This document shows, in pieces, positions 6,676 to 13,560 of a stretch of 13,560 bases of DNA (positions are counted from its first letter, which is position 1; every line of letters starts with the position of its first letter). The stretch spans positions 1-13,560 of the forward strand of contig JAAUSP010000157.1 of the NCBI GenBank assembly GCA_012032575.1, written 5' to 3'. This DNA is from Anaerolineales bacterium. Lineage in GTDB: Bacteria; Chloroflexota; Anaerolineae; 4572-78; J111. Below the pieces are notes generated by a model. The model saw nothing but the letters and a program-made list of their open reading frames with translations, did no database searches and was not told the DNA's origin. Position numbers and translations under genes: made by a program.

Positions 6676-7140
6676 ATGATCAAGAAAATACTCGTTTCTC
6701 TGGATGGTTCTAAACTGGCAGAGAAAGCTTTACCTTATGCTCAACAGTTAGCCCAGAGGTTTGACGCCGAACTGGTTTTAGTGCGGGTATTACAACTCTC
6801 TGCGGATTTTTTCGGGATACCAGCCGGAGCCAAGGTTGTCCGCGAACAGGTTATCCGGGAACGAGTGGAGGCAAAGAGTTATCTCGATCGGGTCTTGTTT
6901 CAACTGCGGAGCCGCCGTCTTTCAGCCCATGCCATTATTATGGATGTCCATCCGGCAGCCGATGCCATTGTAGATTTGGCCACCGACGAAGCCGTTGATC
7001 TGATTGTTATCAGCACGCATGGCCGCTCTGGCCTGAGCCGTTGGATCCACGGCAGTGTAGCCACTAAAGTGCTGCAAGATGCTCCGTGCCCGGTCTTTTT
7101 GGTTAGAGCCAATAAGCCAGCCAATTGGTTTGCCGCTTGA
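6676..7140 (+). CDS. Universal stress protein (UspA family)
   Basis: This 154-residue protein is a single Usp domain. It opens with the strand KKILVSLDGSKLAEKALPYA (Asp10 near the nucleotide site). The ATP-binding loop is ISTHGRSGL...HGSVA, with Gly116, Gly119, Gly126 and Ser127, followed by KVLQDAPCPVFLVR. This is the ATP-binding subgroup; the first glycine of the classical motif is Ser113, a common variant. Usp proteins are cytoplasmic dimers that help cells persist under energy or oxygen stress; the exact role here is not known. A GAGGAGG sequence (6663-6669) precedes the ATG. It lies just before the hydrogenase operon, and its promoter resembles that of the transporter after the operon, which suggests a shared redox or oxygen response. 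Confidence 0.93.
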   Translation: MIKKILVSLDGSKLAEKALPYAQQLAQRFDAELVLVRVLQLSADFFGIPAGAKVVREQVIRERVEAKSYLDRVLFQLRSRRLSAHAIIMDVHPAADAIVDLATDEAVDLIVISTHGRSGLSRWIHGSVATKVLQDAPCPVFLVRANKPANWFAA

Positions 7141-7182
7141 CCCGTTAGCACAAAAATCCTCATTTTTCCCTACCTAATAATA

Positions 7183-7200
7183 TTGTGACATAATTCACAA
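7183..7200. promoter_or_regulatory. Rex-like operator upstream of hoxE
   Basis: TTGTGA-CATAAT-TCACAA has perfectly inverted six-base arms and fits the Rex operator (TTGTGA-N6-TCACAA). Rex is a Rossmann-fold repressor released by NADH, and it controls fermentation and hydrogenase genes in several phyla. A CRP/FNR-type site (TGTGA-N6-TCACA) is an equally good match by sequence alone. The NAD-linked hydrogenase operon that follows makes Rex the favoured reading. It lies about 120 bp before the hoxE ATG. A TAATAT at 7178-7183 abuts it and could be a -10 box. Confidence 0.55.
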
Positions 7201-7211
7201 TCAAGGATAAA

Positions 7212-7232
7212 TGTCACCTAAAAATGGTGATA
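7212..7232. promoter_or_regulatory. Second inverted repeat in the hox upstream region
   Basis: TGTCACC at 7212-7218 and GGTGATA at 7226-7232 are inverted with one mismatch around a 7-base A/T spacer. It begins 12 bases after the Rex-like palindrome. It may be a second operator, or a weak hairpin in the leader. The regulator is not identified. Confidence 0.35.
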
Positions 7233-7320
7233 CCTTGCACTATTGGCATGGCCTTACCCATGATATGCTAATCCATAATTTGAAACGATTTTATCCAGCT
7301 TTTAATATAAGGAAAACACG

Positions 7321-7917
7321 ATGGCTAATGTGATCAAAGATACCGCCGGCAACGTAACTAAAGCCACCGAAGCAGAGCATCCCAGTGGCGATCCCCGTTT
7401 CAAGTTGGTAGATCGAGCGCTGAAGCGGCTGCAATATCAACAGGACGCCCTGATTGAGGTGCTGCATACGGCCCAGGAAGCATTTGGCTACCTGTCGGAA
7501 GATTTGCTGATTTACACTGCCCACCAATTGAAACTACCCCTGAGCTGGGTCTACGGGGTAGCCTCCTTTTACCACTTCTTTTCGCTGAAACCCCTGGGGG
7601 AACATACCTGCATTGTCTGTCTGGGGACCGCTTGTTATGTCAAGCAAGCCGGCGATATTGTGACCAAACTCCAACAGGAGTTTGGCGTTGCTGCCGGTCA
7701 GACTACCCCGGATAACAAGCTTAGTCTTTCGACGGCGCGCTGTTTAGGCAGTTGCGGGTTGGCCCCGGTGCTGGTGCTGGACGGCAACGTGGTGGGCCGG
7801 GAAACGCCCGTTTCAACGGTAGAGCGGGTCAAGGCGCTTTTAGCCGGTCAAATCGTCCCGGTTGAACTGAAACCGGCATCCCCGTCTCTGGAATTAGAGG
7901 AGGCAGAAATTTTATGA
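7321..7917 (+). CDS. hoxE: Bidirectional [NiFe] hydrogenase diaphorase subunit HoxE
   Basis: The 198-residue protein is a NuoE-like thioredoxin-fold [2Fe-2S] subunit. The helical N-terminal part ([18 protein letters not shown], then [12 protein letters not shown]) is followed by the cluster ligands Cys100-x4-Cys105 and Cys141-x3-Cys145. HoxE joins HoxF and HoxU in the module that passes electrons between NAD(H) and the hydrogenase; its presence places the enzyme with the HoxEFUYH (group 3d-like) type. AAGGA at 7310-7314 precedes the ATG. The stop overlaps the hoxF start in an ATGA junction (7914-7917), so the two are translationally coupled. The C-terminal tail after about 180 is acidic and poorly conserved. 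Confidence 0.95.
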   Translation: MANVIKDTAGNVTKATEAEHPSGDPRFKLVDRALKRLQYQQDALIEVLHTAQEAFGYLSEDLLIYTAHQLKLPLSWVYGVASFYHFFSLKPLGEHTCIVCLGTACYVKQAGDIVTKLQQEFGVAAGQTTPDNKLSLSTARCLGSCGLAPVLVLDGNVVGRETPVSTVERVKALLAGQIVPVELKPASPSLELEEAEIL

Positions 7918-9575
7918 ATCGCAATGATTTGCAGGTTATCGCCGAAAAGGAACAGGAACGGCAGCAACAATTTCGCTGCCGGTTATTGTGCTGCGCCAGC
8001 ACCGCCTGCCTCTCGTCCGGGTCGCCTTCGGTTCAGGATGTGTTTGAGCAAACCATCAAAGCCAACCAATTGACCAAAGAAGTGCAGCTTGTCTCGACCG
8101 GCTGCATGGGCTTGTGCAGCCGGGGGCCGATGGTGCGAGTGCAAACACCCAACGAACCGGAGATTCTTTACGAACATGTTGATCGTGAGGTGGCACAAAA
8201 GATTGCCGGTAAACATATCATCCCTGAGCAGGGGATGGAGTCTGAGGTTGCCACCCATGTGTTAACGCAAGATATACCTTTCTTTACCCGGCAAACCCGC
8301 GTGGTCCTGTCCAATTCAGGCAATATTGACCCGGAGCGGCTGGAAGAGTACATTCTGCATGATGGCTACAAAGCTCTGGTCCATGCCTTGCGCGAGATGA
8401 CGCCGGAGCAAGTGTGCGATGAAATCACCCGCAGCGGTCTGCGCGGGCGAGGTGGCGCAGGCTATCCCACCGGTATCAAATGGGGCCTGGTTCGAAAAGC
8501 GCCCGGCGAAAAGAAGTTTATAGTAGCCAACGGCGATGAAGGCGACCCCGGCGCGTACATGGACCGCACCGTGATGGAATCAGACCCGCACCGGGTATTG
8601 GAAGGGATGGCGATTGCCGGCTATGCTGTTGGCGCGGAGCAGGGCTATATTTATGTTCGCGGCGAGTATCCGGTGGCGATCAAGCGTCTGGAAAGAGCAA
8701 TTCGCGCCGCTGAACGGCGCGGATTGTTGGGCAGCCGGGTGTTTGAAAGCAACTTCAATTTCCGGGTTGATATTCGCATTGGGGCGGGCGCGTTTGTGTG
8801 TGGTGAGGAAACTGCACTGATGGCTTCGATTATGGGCCGGCGCGGCCAGCCTGTCCCCCGGCCGCCCTACCCCTCGCAAAGCGGTCTATGGGGCTGCCCT
8901 ACCCTCATCAATAATGTGGAAACTTTTGCCAATATTGTCCCGATCATCAATAACGGCGCTGCCTGGTATGCCGGCATCGGCACTGAGAAAAGCAAAGGGA
9001 CCAAAGTTTTTGCCTTGACCGGCAAACTCAACAACACCGGCCTGATCGAAGTGCCGATGGGAATTACCCTGCGCGAGATTGTGTATGATATTGGCGGCGG
9101 CATTTCTAACGGCAACACCTTCAAAGCGGCTCAGACTGGCGGCCCCAGCGGCGGCTATTTACCGGCGGCTCATCTGGATACGCCGGTGGATTTTGAAAGC
9201 CTCAAGGCGTTGGGTTCAATTATGGGGTCGGGGGGCCTGGTCATCCTGGATAATGAAAGCGGTATGCCGGATATGGCCAAGTTCTTTATGGAATTTTGTA
9301 TGGATGAGAGCTGCGGCAAGTGTCTGCCCTGCCGAGTGGGTACGGTCCAGATGTACCGCATTCTGGATCGTTTCACCGCGGGCACAGCTACACGGGCTGA
9401 TCTGCAAAGACTGGAAGAGTTGTGCCTGCTGGTCAAAGAAACCAGTTTATGCGGACTGGGGCAATCGGCCCCCAATCCTGTTCTGAGCACCCTGCGCTAT
9501 TTTCGCGAAGAGTACGAGTCGCAGATTCGCGCCAGCGCCATTCCCCTGGCGTTGGGCAAAAACGGAGATAAGTAA
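7914..9575 (+). CDS. hoxF: Bidirectional [NiFe] hydrogenase diaphorase subunit HoxF
   Basis: This 553-residue protein is the NADH-oxidising subunit, equivalent to NuoF of respiratory complex I. An N-terminal thioredoxin-like domain has Cys27, Cys32, Cys64 and Cys68 as possible [2Fe-2S] ligands. The FMN/NADH region follows: [12 protein letters not shown] (177-187), [13 protein letters not shown] (206-218) and [17 protein letters not shown] (290-306). The C-terminal [4Fe-4S] site is Cys467, Cys470, Cys473 and Cys513 (SCGKCLPC, then LCGLG). No frameshift is seen and all cofactor motifs are present. It starts inside the last codon of hoxE. The stop TAA overlaps the ATG of a tiny open frame (9575-9646) that leads into hoxU. 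Confidence 0.97.
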   Translation: MNRNDLQVIAEKEQERQQQFRCRLLCCASTACLSSGSPSVQDVFEQTIKANQLTKEVQLVSTGCMGLCSRGPMVRVQTPNEPEILYEHVDREVAQKIAGKHIIPEQGMESEVATHVLTQDIPFFTRQTRVVLSNSGNIDPERLEEYILHDGYKALVHALREMTPEQVCDEITRSGLRGRGGAGYPTGIKWGLVRKAPGEKKFIVANGDEGDPGAYMDRTVMESDPHRVLEGMAIAGYAVGAEQGYIYVRGEYPVAIKRLERAIRAAERRGLLGSRVFESNFNFRVDIRIGAGAFVCGEETALMASIMGRRGQPVPRPPYPSQSGLWGCPTLINNVETFANIVPIINNGAAWYAGIGTEKSKGTKVFALTGKLNNTGLIEVPMGITLREIVYDIGGGISNGNTFKAAQTGGPSGGYLPAAHLDTPVDFESLKALGSIMGSGGLVILDNESGMPDMAKFFMEFCMDESCGKCLPCRVGTVQMYRILDRFTAGTATRADLQRLEELCLLVKETSLCGLGQSAPNPVLSTLRYFREEYESQIRASAIPLALGKNGDK

Positions 9576-9633
9576 TGACGAAGCGAAACGAGAGCTTAAC
9601 TCTGAACGGTGAATTGAAGGTGGAGGTGAGGCG

Positions 9634-10358
9634 ATGTCTGTTATAACCCTGACAATTAACGACGAATTGGTCAGCGCCCGGCAGGATCAGTCGTTGCTGG
9701 AAGTTATCAAAGAGCACGGAAATCATGTACCCACCCTCTGCCACCTGGAAGGTTTGAGCGAGCGGGGAAGCTGCCGGCTCTGCATGGTTGAATGGCCCGA
9801 CGGGCGCGGCAACACCCGCTTGGTGGCGGCCTGTGTAACCCCGGCTCAGGAGGGAATGGTCATTTACACCCACACCGAGCGGCTGGTCAAGTACCGGCAG
9901 ATGATTATGGAACTGTTTTTGGCCGAACGCAATCACGTTTGTGCGGTTTGCGTAATGAATGGACATTGTGAATTGCAGTGGCAGGCGGCCACGCTGGGAG
10001 TGGACCACGTTCGCTACGATTATCTCCACCCCGACCTGCCGATGGACGCCAGCCACGAACGCTTTGTGCTGGATCATAATCGCTGTATCCTCTGCACCCG
10101 CTGCGTGCGGGTTTGTGATGAGGTTGAGGGCGCTCACACCTGGGATGTCATGGGCCGGGGGGCGGAGAGTCGAATTATTGCCGATTTGAACCAGCCCTGG
10201 GGACGAGTCAAAGCTGCACCAGTTGCGGCAAGTGTGTCCAGGTTTGTCCCACCGGGGCGCTGTCGAAAAAGGGTATCACCGTGGCCGAGATGGAGAAGAA
10301 ACCGGGCTTTTTGGGCTGGATTTTGAATGGCCGGGAAAAGAAGCAGTGGAACTGGTGA
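9634..10358 (+). CDS. hoxU: Bidirectional [NiFe] hydrogenase diaphorase subunit HoxU, one apparent frameshift
   Basis: HoxU corresponds to the N-terminal part of NuoG and wires HoxF to HoxY with Fe-S clusters. Visible are a ferredoxin-like [2Fe-2S] site (Cys36, Cys47, Cys50, Cys67), the NuoG-type [12 protein letters not shown] block (101-112) and a [4Fe-4S] site Cys151, Cys154, Cys157, Cys161. The literal frame then turns into Arg- and Pro-rich nonsense after NQPWG and stops at 10324-10326. Adding one G to the TGGGG run at 10199-10202 restores the second cluster motif, [17 protein letters not shown], and a sensible tail ending at TGA 10356-10358. The total of about 241 residues is normal for HoxU. 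A strong GGAGGTGA lies at 9622-9629. I treat it as an intact gene with a one-base sequence error. Confidence 0.93.
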
Positions 10359-10360
10359 TT

Positions 10361-10395
10361 AATAGTGAATTGTCAATAGCGAATTGTTAATGAAG
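10361..10395. repeat. AAT-phased heptanucleotide repeat between hoxU and hoxY
   Basis: Five consecutive heptamers each begin with AAT: AATAGTG, AATTGTC, AATAGCG, AATTGTT and AATGAAG. They run from two bases after the corrected hoxU stop to just before the hoxY ribosome binding site. The period-7 pattern resembles the other intergenic repeats in this operon. Confidence 0.55.
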
Positions 10396-10409
10396 AGGTT
10401 AAAGAATAG

Positions 10410-10962
10410 ATGAGCGCGAAAAGAGTAGCAAAATTCGCCTGGCAACAGCCTGGTTGGGGGGCTGTTCGGGCTGCCACATGAGTTTTCTCGATTTGGGTGA
10501 GCAGTTGATAAACCTGGCCGAGGCAGTTCAATTGGTCTACAGCCCCATTGCCGACGCCAAGGAATTTCCCTCAAATGTAGATGTGACCCTGGTGGAAGGG
10601 GCGGTGGCCAATGTGGACCACCTGGAATTGGCCCAGCATATCCGGGCGCGGAGCAAGGTGGTGGTCAGTTTTGGCGATTGCGCCATTACCGGCAACGTCA
10701 CCAGCCTGCGCAATAGATTGCAGGTAGACGATTTGCTGACCCAGGTTTACCGCGAGGGGCCGGGCAAGGAGCCGCGCGGCGGTGAAGCCGATAAAGTGAT
10801 GCCAGCGCTGCTGCCGAAGGTGCTGCCCTTGCACCAAGTCATTGAGGTAGATGCCTTTATCCCTGGCTGCCCCCCGACCCCGACCGCATCTGGGCGGCGG
10901 TATCGGCGCTGCTGCACGGTGAGCCGGTGGCGCTGGATGCGTCAATGCGGAGGTTTGGATAG
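10410..10962 (+). CDS. hoxY: [NiFe] hydrogenase small subunit HoxY, two apparent frameshifts
   Basis: HoxY is the small hydrogenase subunit that holds the electron-transferring [4Fe-4S] cluster next to the NiFe site. The ligands are visible: the two cysteines of [11 protein letters not shown], one in GDCAITGN and one in FIPGCPP. The literal frame is broken twice. The ATG at 10410 (GAGG at 10395-10398) gives MSAKRVAK and then leaves frame; one extra A in the AAAA run at 10430-10433 restores [15 protein letters not shown]. At 10870-10875 one extra C in the C run restores [20 protein letters not shown] and the natural end at TAG 10960-10962. Without the first correction only weak TTG or CTG starts remain, and these would lose the first strand. 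The corrected length is typical for HoxY, so the gene is probably intact. Confidence 0.9.
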
Positions 10963-10973
10963 GCGGGATGAAA

Positions 10974-11027
10974 CGTGATGCGTAAAATTCCTTTACGCAT
11001 CACGCATCACGCATCACGCATCACATC
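10974..11027. repeat. Hairpin plus ACGCATC heptanucleotide tandem repeat between hoxY and hoxH
   Basis: A 13-bp perfect stem, starting CGTGATGCGTAAA at 10974-10986, pairs with 10992-11004 around a 5-base loop. The right arm merges into four tandem ACGCATC heptamers (10995-11022) and a decayed fifth (ACATC). The hairpin lacks a following T-tract, so it is not a classical terminator. It could instead change the HoxY to HoxH expression ratio or stabilise the mRNA. hoxH has its own AAAGGA at 11045-11050. Confidence 0.75.
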
Positions 11028-11059
11028 ATTACAGGATAAACACCAAAGGAATAAAAACC

Positions 11060-12490
11060 ATGTCACGTACTGTCACCATTGATCCTGTCACTCGAATCGA
11101 AGGCCATGCGAAAATTACAGTTCAGCTTGACGAGCAGGGCGGTGTCGAAGATGCTCGTTTCCATGTGACGGAGTTTCGGGGATTTGAAAAATTTTGTGAG
11201 GGGCGAAGTTTCTGGGAGATGCCCGGCATTACCGCCCGTATCTGCGGCATTTGCCCGGTCAGCCACTTGCTGGCTTCGGCCAAGGCCGGCGATGCCATCC
11301 TGGGGGCGCAGATTCCGCCCACGGCCCAAAAGCTGCGCCGGTTGATGAACTGGGCTCAATTGGTCCAGAGCCACGCCCTGAGTTTCTTTCATTTGAGCGG
11401 GCCGGATTTGTTATTAGGCATGGAAAGTGATCCGACCGAGCGCAATGTGATGGGGTTGATTGCCAAACACCCTGAGCTGGCCCGCAAAGGGATTCGCCTG
11501 CGCCAGTTTGGGCAGGATACTATTCGTGTTTTGGGTGGCAGAAGCGTTCATCCGGCCTGGACAGTGCCCGGCGGGGTGCGCGAACCCCTGAGCGAGGAAA
11601 GACGCGATCAGATCAAAGCTATGGTCCCGGAAAGTCTCGACACGGTGGAACTGGCGCTCGATTTGCTGAAAGATCGTTTTGACCAATTTGGCCCGGAAAT
11701 TCAAGCCTACGGCGAATTCCCCAGCCTGTTTGTGGGGCTGGTCACACCCGAAGGCGGCCTGGAACATTACGATGGGGTGCTGCGCGTTATTGACAGTACC
11801 GGCCGCGTTTTGGAAGACGGCGTAGCCCCGGAGCGCTACCGTGATATTATCGCCGAGGCGGTTGAGCCGTGGAGCTATTTGAAGTTCCCTTATTACAAAC
11901 CGTATGGTTTGGAGAATGGCATGTATCGGGTGGGGCCGCTGGCCCGGCTCAACGTGTGTGATTTTGCCGGTACGCCGCGAGCCGACCGCGAACTGCGCCA
12001 ATTTCGCCGCCTGGGGGCGCACGGCCAGCCAGTTGCCAGCAGTTTTCATTATCACTATGCCCGCTTGATCGAGATTCTGTTCTCGCTGGAAAAAATTGCC
12101 GAAACCCTGGATGACCCCGATATTACGAATACCCATGTCCGCAGCCGGGCGGCGGTCAACCGCAATATCGGCGTGGGGGTGAGCGAAGCCCCCCGTGGCA
12201 CGCTCTTCCACGAATATCACGTGGACGATAATGGGATTTTGCAGCAGGTCAATTTGATTATTGCCACCGGCCAAAACAACCTGGCCATGAATCGAACGGT
12301 CAAACAGATTGCCCAGGCGTATGTCAAAGGGTCACAACTGACCGAGGGAATTCTAAACCGGATCGAGCACGGTATCCGCACGTTTGACCCGTGTTTGAGC
12401 TGTTCCACCCACGCGGTGGGGCAAATGCCGCTGCATGTGCAACTGTTAGCTCCGGGTGGCGCGGTGGTAGATGAGATTATTCGAGCTTAG
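11060..12490 (+). CDS. hoxH: [NiFe] hydrogenase large subunit HoxH
   Basis: The 476-residue protein carries the catalytic NiFe site. The N-terminal RIEGHAKI block, the L1 motif [10 protein letters not shown] (Cys62, Cys65) and the C-terminal L2 motif DPCLSCSTH (Cys445, Cys448, His451) are all intact. The four cysteines hold the nickel and the Fe(CN)2CO unit. His451 is followed by a 25-residue tail (452-476), the extension removed by HoxW after nickel insertion. The L1 wording and the neighbouring hoxEFU place it with NAD-linked, soluble bidirectional hydrogenases. No frame problem is seen. The gene is spaced from hoxY by a hairpin/heptamer element and from hoxW by another heptamer palindrome. 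Confidence 0.97.
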   Translation: MSRTVTIDPVTRIEGHAKITVQLDEQGGVEDARFHVTEFRGFEKFCEGRSFWEMPGITARICGICPVSHLLASAKAGDAILGAQIPPTAQKLRRLMNWAQLVQSHALSFFHLSGPDLLLGMESDPTERNVMGLIAKHPELARKGIRLRQFGQDTIRVLGGRSVHPAWTVPGGVREPLSEERRDQIKAMVPESLDTVELALDLLKDRFDQFGPEIQAYGEFPSLFVGLVTPEGGLEHYDGVLRVIDSTGRVLEDGVAPERYRDIIAEAVEPWSYLKFPYYKPYGLENGMYRVGPLARLNVCDFAGTPRADRELRQFRRLGAHGQPVASSFHYHYARLIEILFSLEKIAETLDDPDITNTHVRSRAAVNRNIGVGVSEAPRGTLFHEYHVDDNGILQQVNLIIATGQNNLAMNRTVKQIAQAYVKGSQLTEGILNRIEHGIRTFDPCLSCSTHAVGQMPLHVQLLAPGGAVVDEIIRA

Positions 12491-12514
12491 GCGAGATATC
12501 CTGATGGCTTGGCC

Positions 12515-12577
12515 GGGGACTGGGGACGGGAGACTGGCAGGAGTGGGGCCCGGTTCCCGTTCCTCGGTCTCCGGTCA
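12515..12577. repeat. GC-rich heptanucleotide palindrome between hoxH and hoxW
   Basis: The left arm reads as heptamers GGGGACT, GGGGACG, GGAGACT and GGCAGGA (12515-12542). The right arm reads CCGGTTC, CCGTTCC, TCGGTCT and CCGGTCA (12550-12577), broadly complementary to the left. GGGGACT is the complement of AGTCCCC, a class of heptamer known from the short tandemly repeated repetitive (STRR) sequences of cyanobacteria. It could form a long imperfect stem in the mRNA. Confidence 0.65.
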
Positions 12578-12592
12578 AGTTTTTGATACTGT

Positions 12593-13081
12593 ATGATTTT
12601 ACTCATTGGCTACGGTAACGATTTGCGCCGGGATGATGGAGCCGGCCTGATTTTGGCCGAAAGGCTCGAACGAGTCTGGCGTAACCAGGGTGTGGCGGCC
12701 AAACTGCTGCCGGTTCACCAATTAACCCCCGAACTGGCCGCCGAGATTGCCGAGCCTGACATCAGCACGGTAGTTTTTGTGGATGCCAGGGTGATTGCGC
12801 CGGACGAGGTTGACCCGCAGGTGCAGGTACAGTCGCTTAACCGGGAGCCGCTGACGCCCAGTTTGGGTCATTATCTGGACCCGGCAACACTGCTCCTCTA
12901 CGCCGACCGCCTGTATGGGCGGCGGCCTGCGGCCTGGCTGGTGACGGTTCCGGCAGCGGATTTTGGTTATGATGAAAGCCTGAGTCAGATCACCCGGCAA
13001 GCCCTGGTCTCGGCCCACGCATTGCCGGCTGAATTGTTAGTTCGATTGCAGATACCGAATGTTATGGAGATTGGGCTTTAA
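12593..13081 (+). CDS. hoxW: Hydrogenase maturation protease (HoxW-like)
   Basis: The 162-residue protein is a HybD/HoxW-family endopeptidase that removes the C-terminal tail of HoxH once nickel is in place. The family motif GYGNDLRRDDGAG is at 6-18 with Asp15 as the first nickel-sensing ligand. Asp64 in VFVDAR and His93 in LGHYLDP supply the others. The gene is last in the operon and follows hoxH, its presumed substrate gene, after a repeat element. No good Shine-Dalgarno sequence is seen before the ATG. Other nickel-insertion and Fe-cyanide assembly genes (hyp) are not in the window and must lie elsewhere. Confidence 0.93.
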   Translation: MILLIGYGNDLRRDDGAGLILAERLERVWRNQGVAAKLLPVHQLTPELAAEIAEPDISTVVFVDARVIAPDEVDPQVQVQSLNREPLTPSLGHYLDPATLLLYADRLYGRRPAAWLVTVPAADFGYDESLSQITRQALVSAHALPAELLVRLQIPNVMEIGL

Positions 13082-13107
13082 ATAGTGCTGCCTTCCTCCG
13101 GTAAAGG

Positions 13108-13154
13108 GACGCCTGGCGTTGTAATTGGCAACCGGTCAGGCGTCTTCATTTTTT
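13108..13154 (+). terminator. Rho-independent terminator of the hox operon
   Basis: GACGCCTG at 13108-13115 and CAGGCGTC at 13137-13144 form a perfect 8-bp GC-rich stem. Inner GTTG and CAAC can extend the structure. It is followed by TTCATTTTTT (13145-13154). It lies 27 bp after the hoxW stop and ends the hydrogenase transcript. Confidence 0.85.
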
Positions 13155-13167
13155 CTGCTTGACAAAG

Positions 13168-13231
13168 TGACACATGTCATCGTTAGGGGTGACAAACGCC
13201 ACTTAACAGGCAGGGGGCGCAGAACTAGAAT
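13168..13231 (+). promoter_or_regulatory. Regulated promoter module upstream of the formate/nitrite transporter
   Basis: The palindrome TGACACATGTC (13168-13178) is followed after 11 bases by TGACAAACGCCACTTA (13190-13205), then after 20 bases by the -10 box TAGAAT (13226-13231). A -35 box TTAACA lies at 13203-13208 with a 17-base spacer. Both boxes match the consensus at five of six positions. The order, sequence and spacing match the module at 6546-6609 before the universal stress gene. The expected start is near 13238, about 67 bp before the ATG. The abutting TTGACA at 13159 has no convincing -10 partner. Confidence 0.6.
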
Positions 13232-13304
13232 GAAATAAGAAGGGGGGAGATAACGCAGTCTATTTTAGCCTGGCCGGCAAACTCAATTTGCCAGAAAGAG
13301 GCTT

Positions 13305-13560
13305 ATGTTCAAGCCTACCACCAATAACACCCCGCCGAACGAGTCACTTATCCGACCGGCGGCAAATTATCCACCTATTTCAATTGATGCCCTTATGCCG
13401 CCTGAAATGGCGGTTAAAGCCGAAGATATTGGGGTCAAAAAAGCCCGGATGGGCTGGCGCAATCTGTTTGCCCTGGCAGTGTTGGCCGGCGCATTTATTG
13501 CGTTGGGAGGCATTTTTGCCACAACCCTTACCGGCCGGGGCCGCCGATAAGCTGCCTTTT
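13305..13560 (+). CDS. Formate/nitrite transporter (FNT/FocA family), N-terminal part, apparent frameshift, runs off the window
   Basis: The first 80 codons resemble the start of FNT channel proteins. A soluble N-terminal tail leads to ISIDALMPPEMAVKAEDIGVKKA, the usual amphipathic start helix, and then to transmembrane helix 1 (about 53-74, NLFALAVLAGAFIALGGIFATTLT). The literal frame stops at TAA 13548-13550. Deleting one G of the pair at 13533-13534 gives TTLTAGAADKLPF, which is the expected FNT continuation and stays open to the window end. FNT proteins are pentameric inner-membrane channels for formate, nitrite or hydrosulfide; the substrate cannot be told from this part. GAGG at 13298-13301 is close to the ATG. 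Its position after the hydrogenase operon, with its own regulated promoter, suggests a link to anaerobic metabolism. Confidence 0.82.

Noticed and set aside
7152..7167. AAAAAT-CCTC-ATTTTT as a terminator of the stress gene
   Set aside because: The 6-bp stem is entirely A/T and would be too weak to end transcription.
7280..7308. Strong-looking promoter TTGAAA-17-TAATAT just before hoxE
   Set aside because: Its start would fall near 7315, after the AAGGA ribosome binding site at 7310-7314, so the transcript would lack the site. It could only serve a leaderless mRNA, for which there is no other sign here.
10974..11004. The hoxY/hoxH hairpin as a rho-independent terminator
   Set aside because: No T-tract follows the stem, and hoxH downstream has only a ribosome binding site and no convincing promoter of its own.
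10995..11027. ACGCATC tandem units as a CRISPR array
   Set aside because: The units are only 7 bp and directly adjacent, with no spacers and no cas genes nearby.
11414..12274. A 286-codon minus-strand open frame opposite hoxH
   Set aside because: The plus-strand HoxH is unmistakable, and the antisense product is an amphipathic low-similarity sequence typical of shadow frames.

Overview
The window looks like a piece of a moderately GC-rich bacterial chromosome. The gene content (a HoxEFUYH hydrogenase, a PolX polymerase, VapBC, an orphan-looking DNA methyltransferase/nuclease pair and abundant intergenic palindromes) best suggests Chloroflexota, perhaps Anaerolineae or a relative. That placement is inferred from protein flavour and repeat style, not from a marker gene. 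Every gene found is on the + strand.

Layout. Bases 1-1314 are more AT-rich than the rest and hold the end of an ABC/AAA-type ATPase followed, with a 1-bp overlap, by a TOPRIM/DUF4435-type protein. This is the two-gene arrangement of PARIS-like (AriA/AriB) phage defence. Bases 1350-2132 encode a small-molecule-type SAM methyltransferase. A 104-bp palindromic element separates it from a PolX-type DNA polymerase (2290-3300) and its PHP nuclease domain (3297-4022), which are split by one base. Bases 4048-6388 form an accessory cassette: a consensus-like promoter, a VapBC-type toxin-antitoxin pair, a DNA methyltransferase starting directly after the toxin stop codon, and a PD-(D/E)xK-like protein that is probably the partner restriction enzyme. 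A universal stress protein follows at 6676-7140.

Bases 7321-13081 are a NAD-linked bidirectional [NiFe] hydrogenase operon, hoxE-hoxF-hoxU-hoxY-hoxH-hoxW. HoxEFU form the diaphorase (NADH, FMN and Fe-S clusters), HoxYH the hydrogenase, and HoxW cleaves the HoxH C-terminus after nickel insertion. Upstream of hoxE is a perfect-armed TTGTGA-N6-TCACAA palindrome matching the Rex (NADH/NAD+ sensor) operator, which would suit this enzyme. A terminator closes the operon. The window ends in the first part of a formate/nitrite transporter gene.

Two cross-cutting patterns stand out. First, seven places need a one-base correction in or beside a short mononucleotide run to restore a conserved protein (two in the ATPase, one each in polX, hoxU and the transporter, two in hoxY). 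This points to uncorrected sequencing or assembly indels rather than real decay of so many neighbouring genes. Second, there is unusual intergenic architecture. Heptanucleotide-periodic repeats sit at all three boundaries of the distal hox operon and also before the putative restriction gene. The stress-protein and transporter genes share an almost superimposable promoter/operator module with identical spacing.
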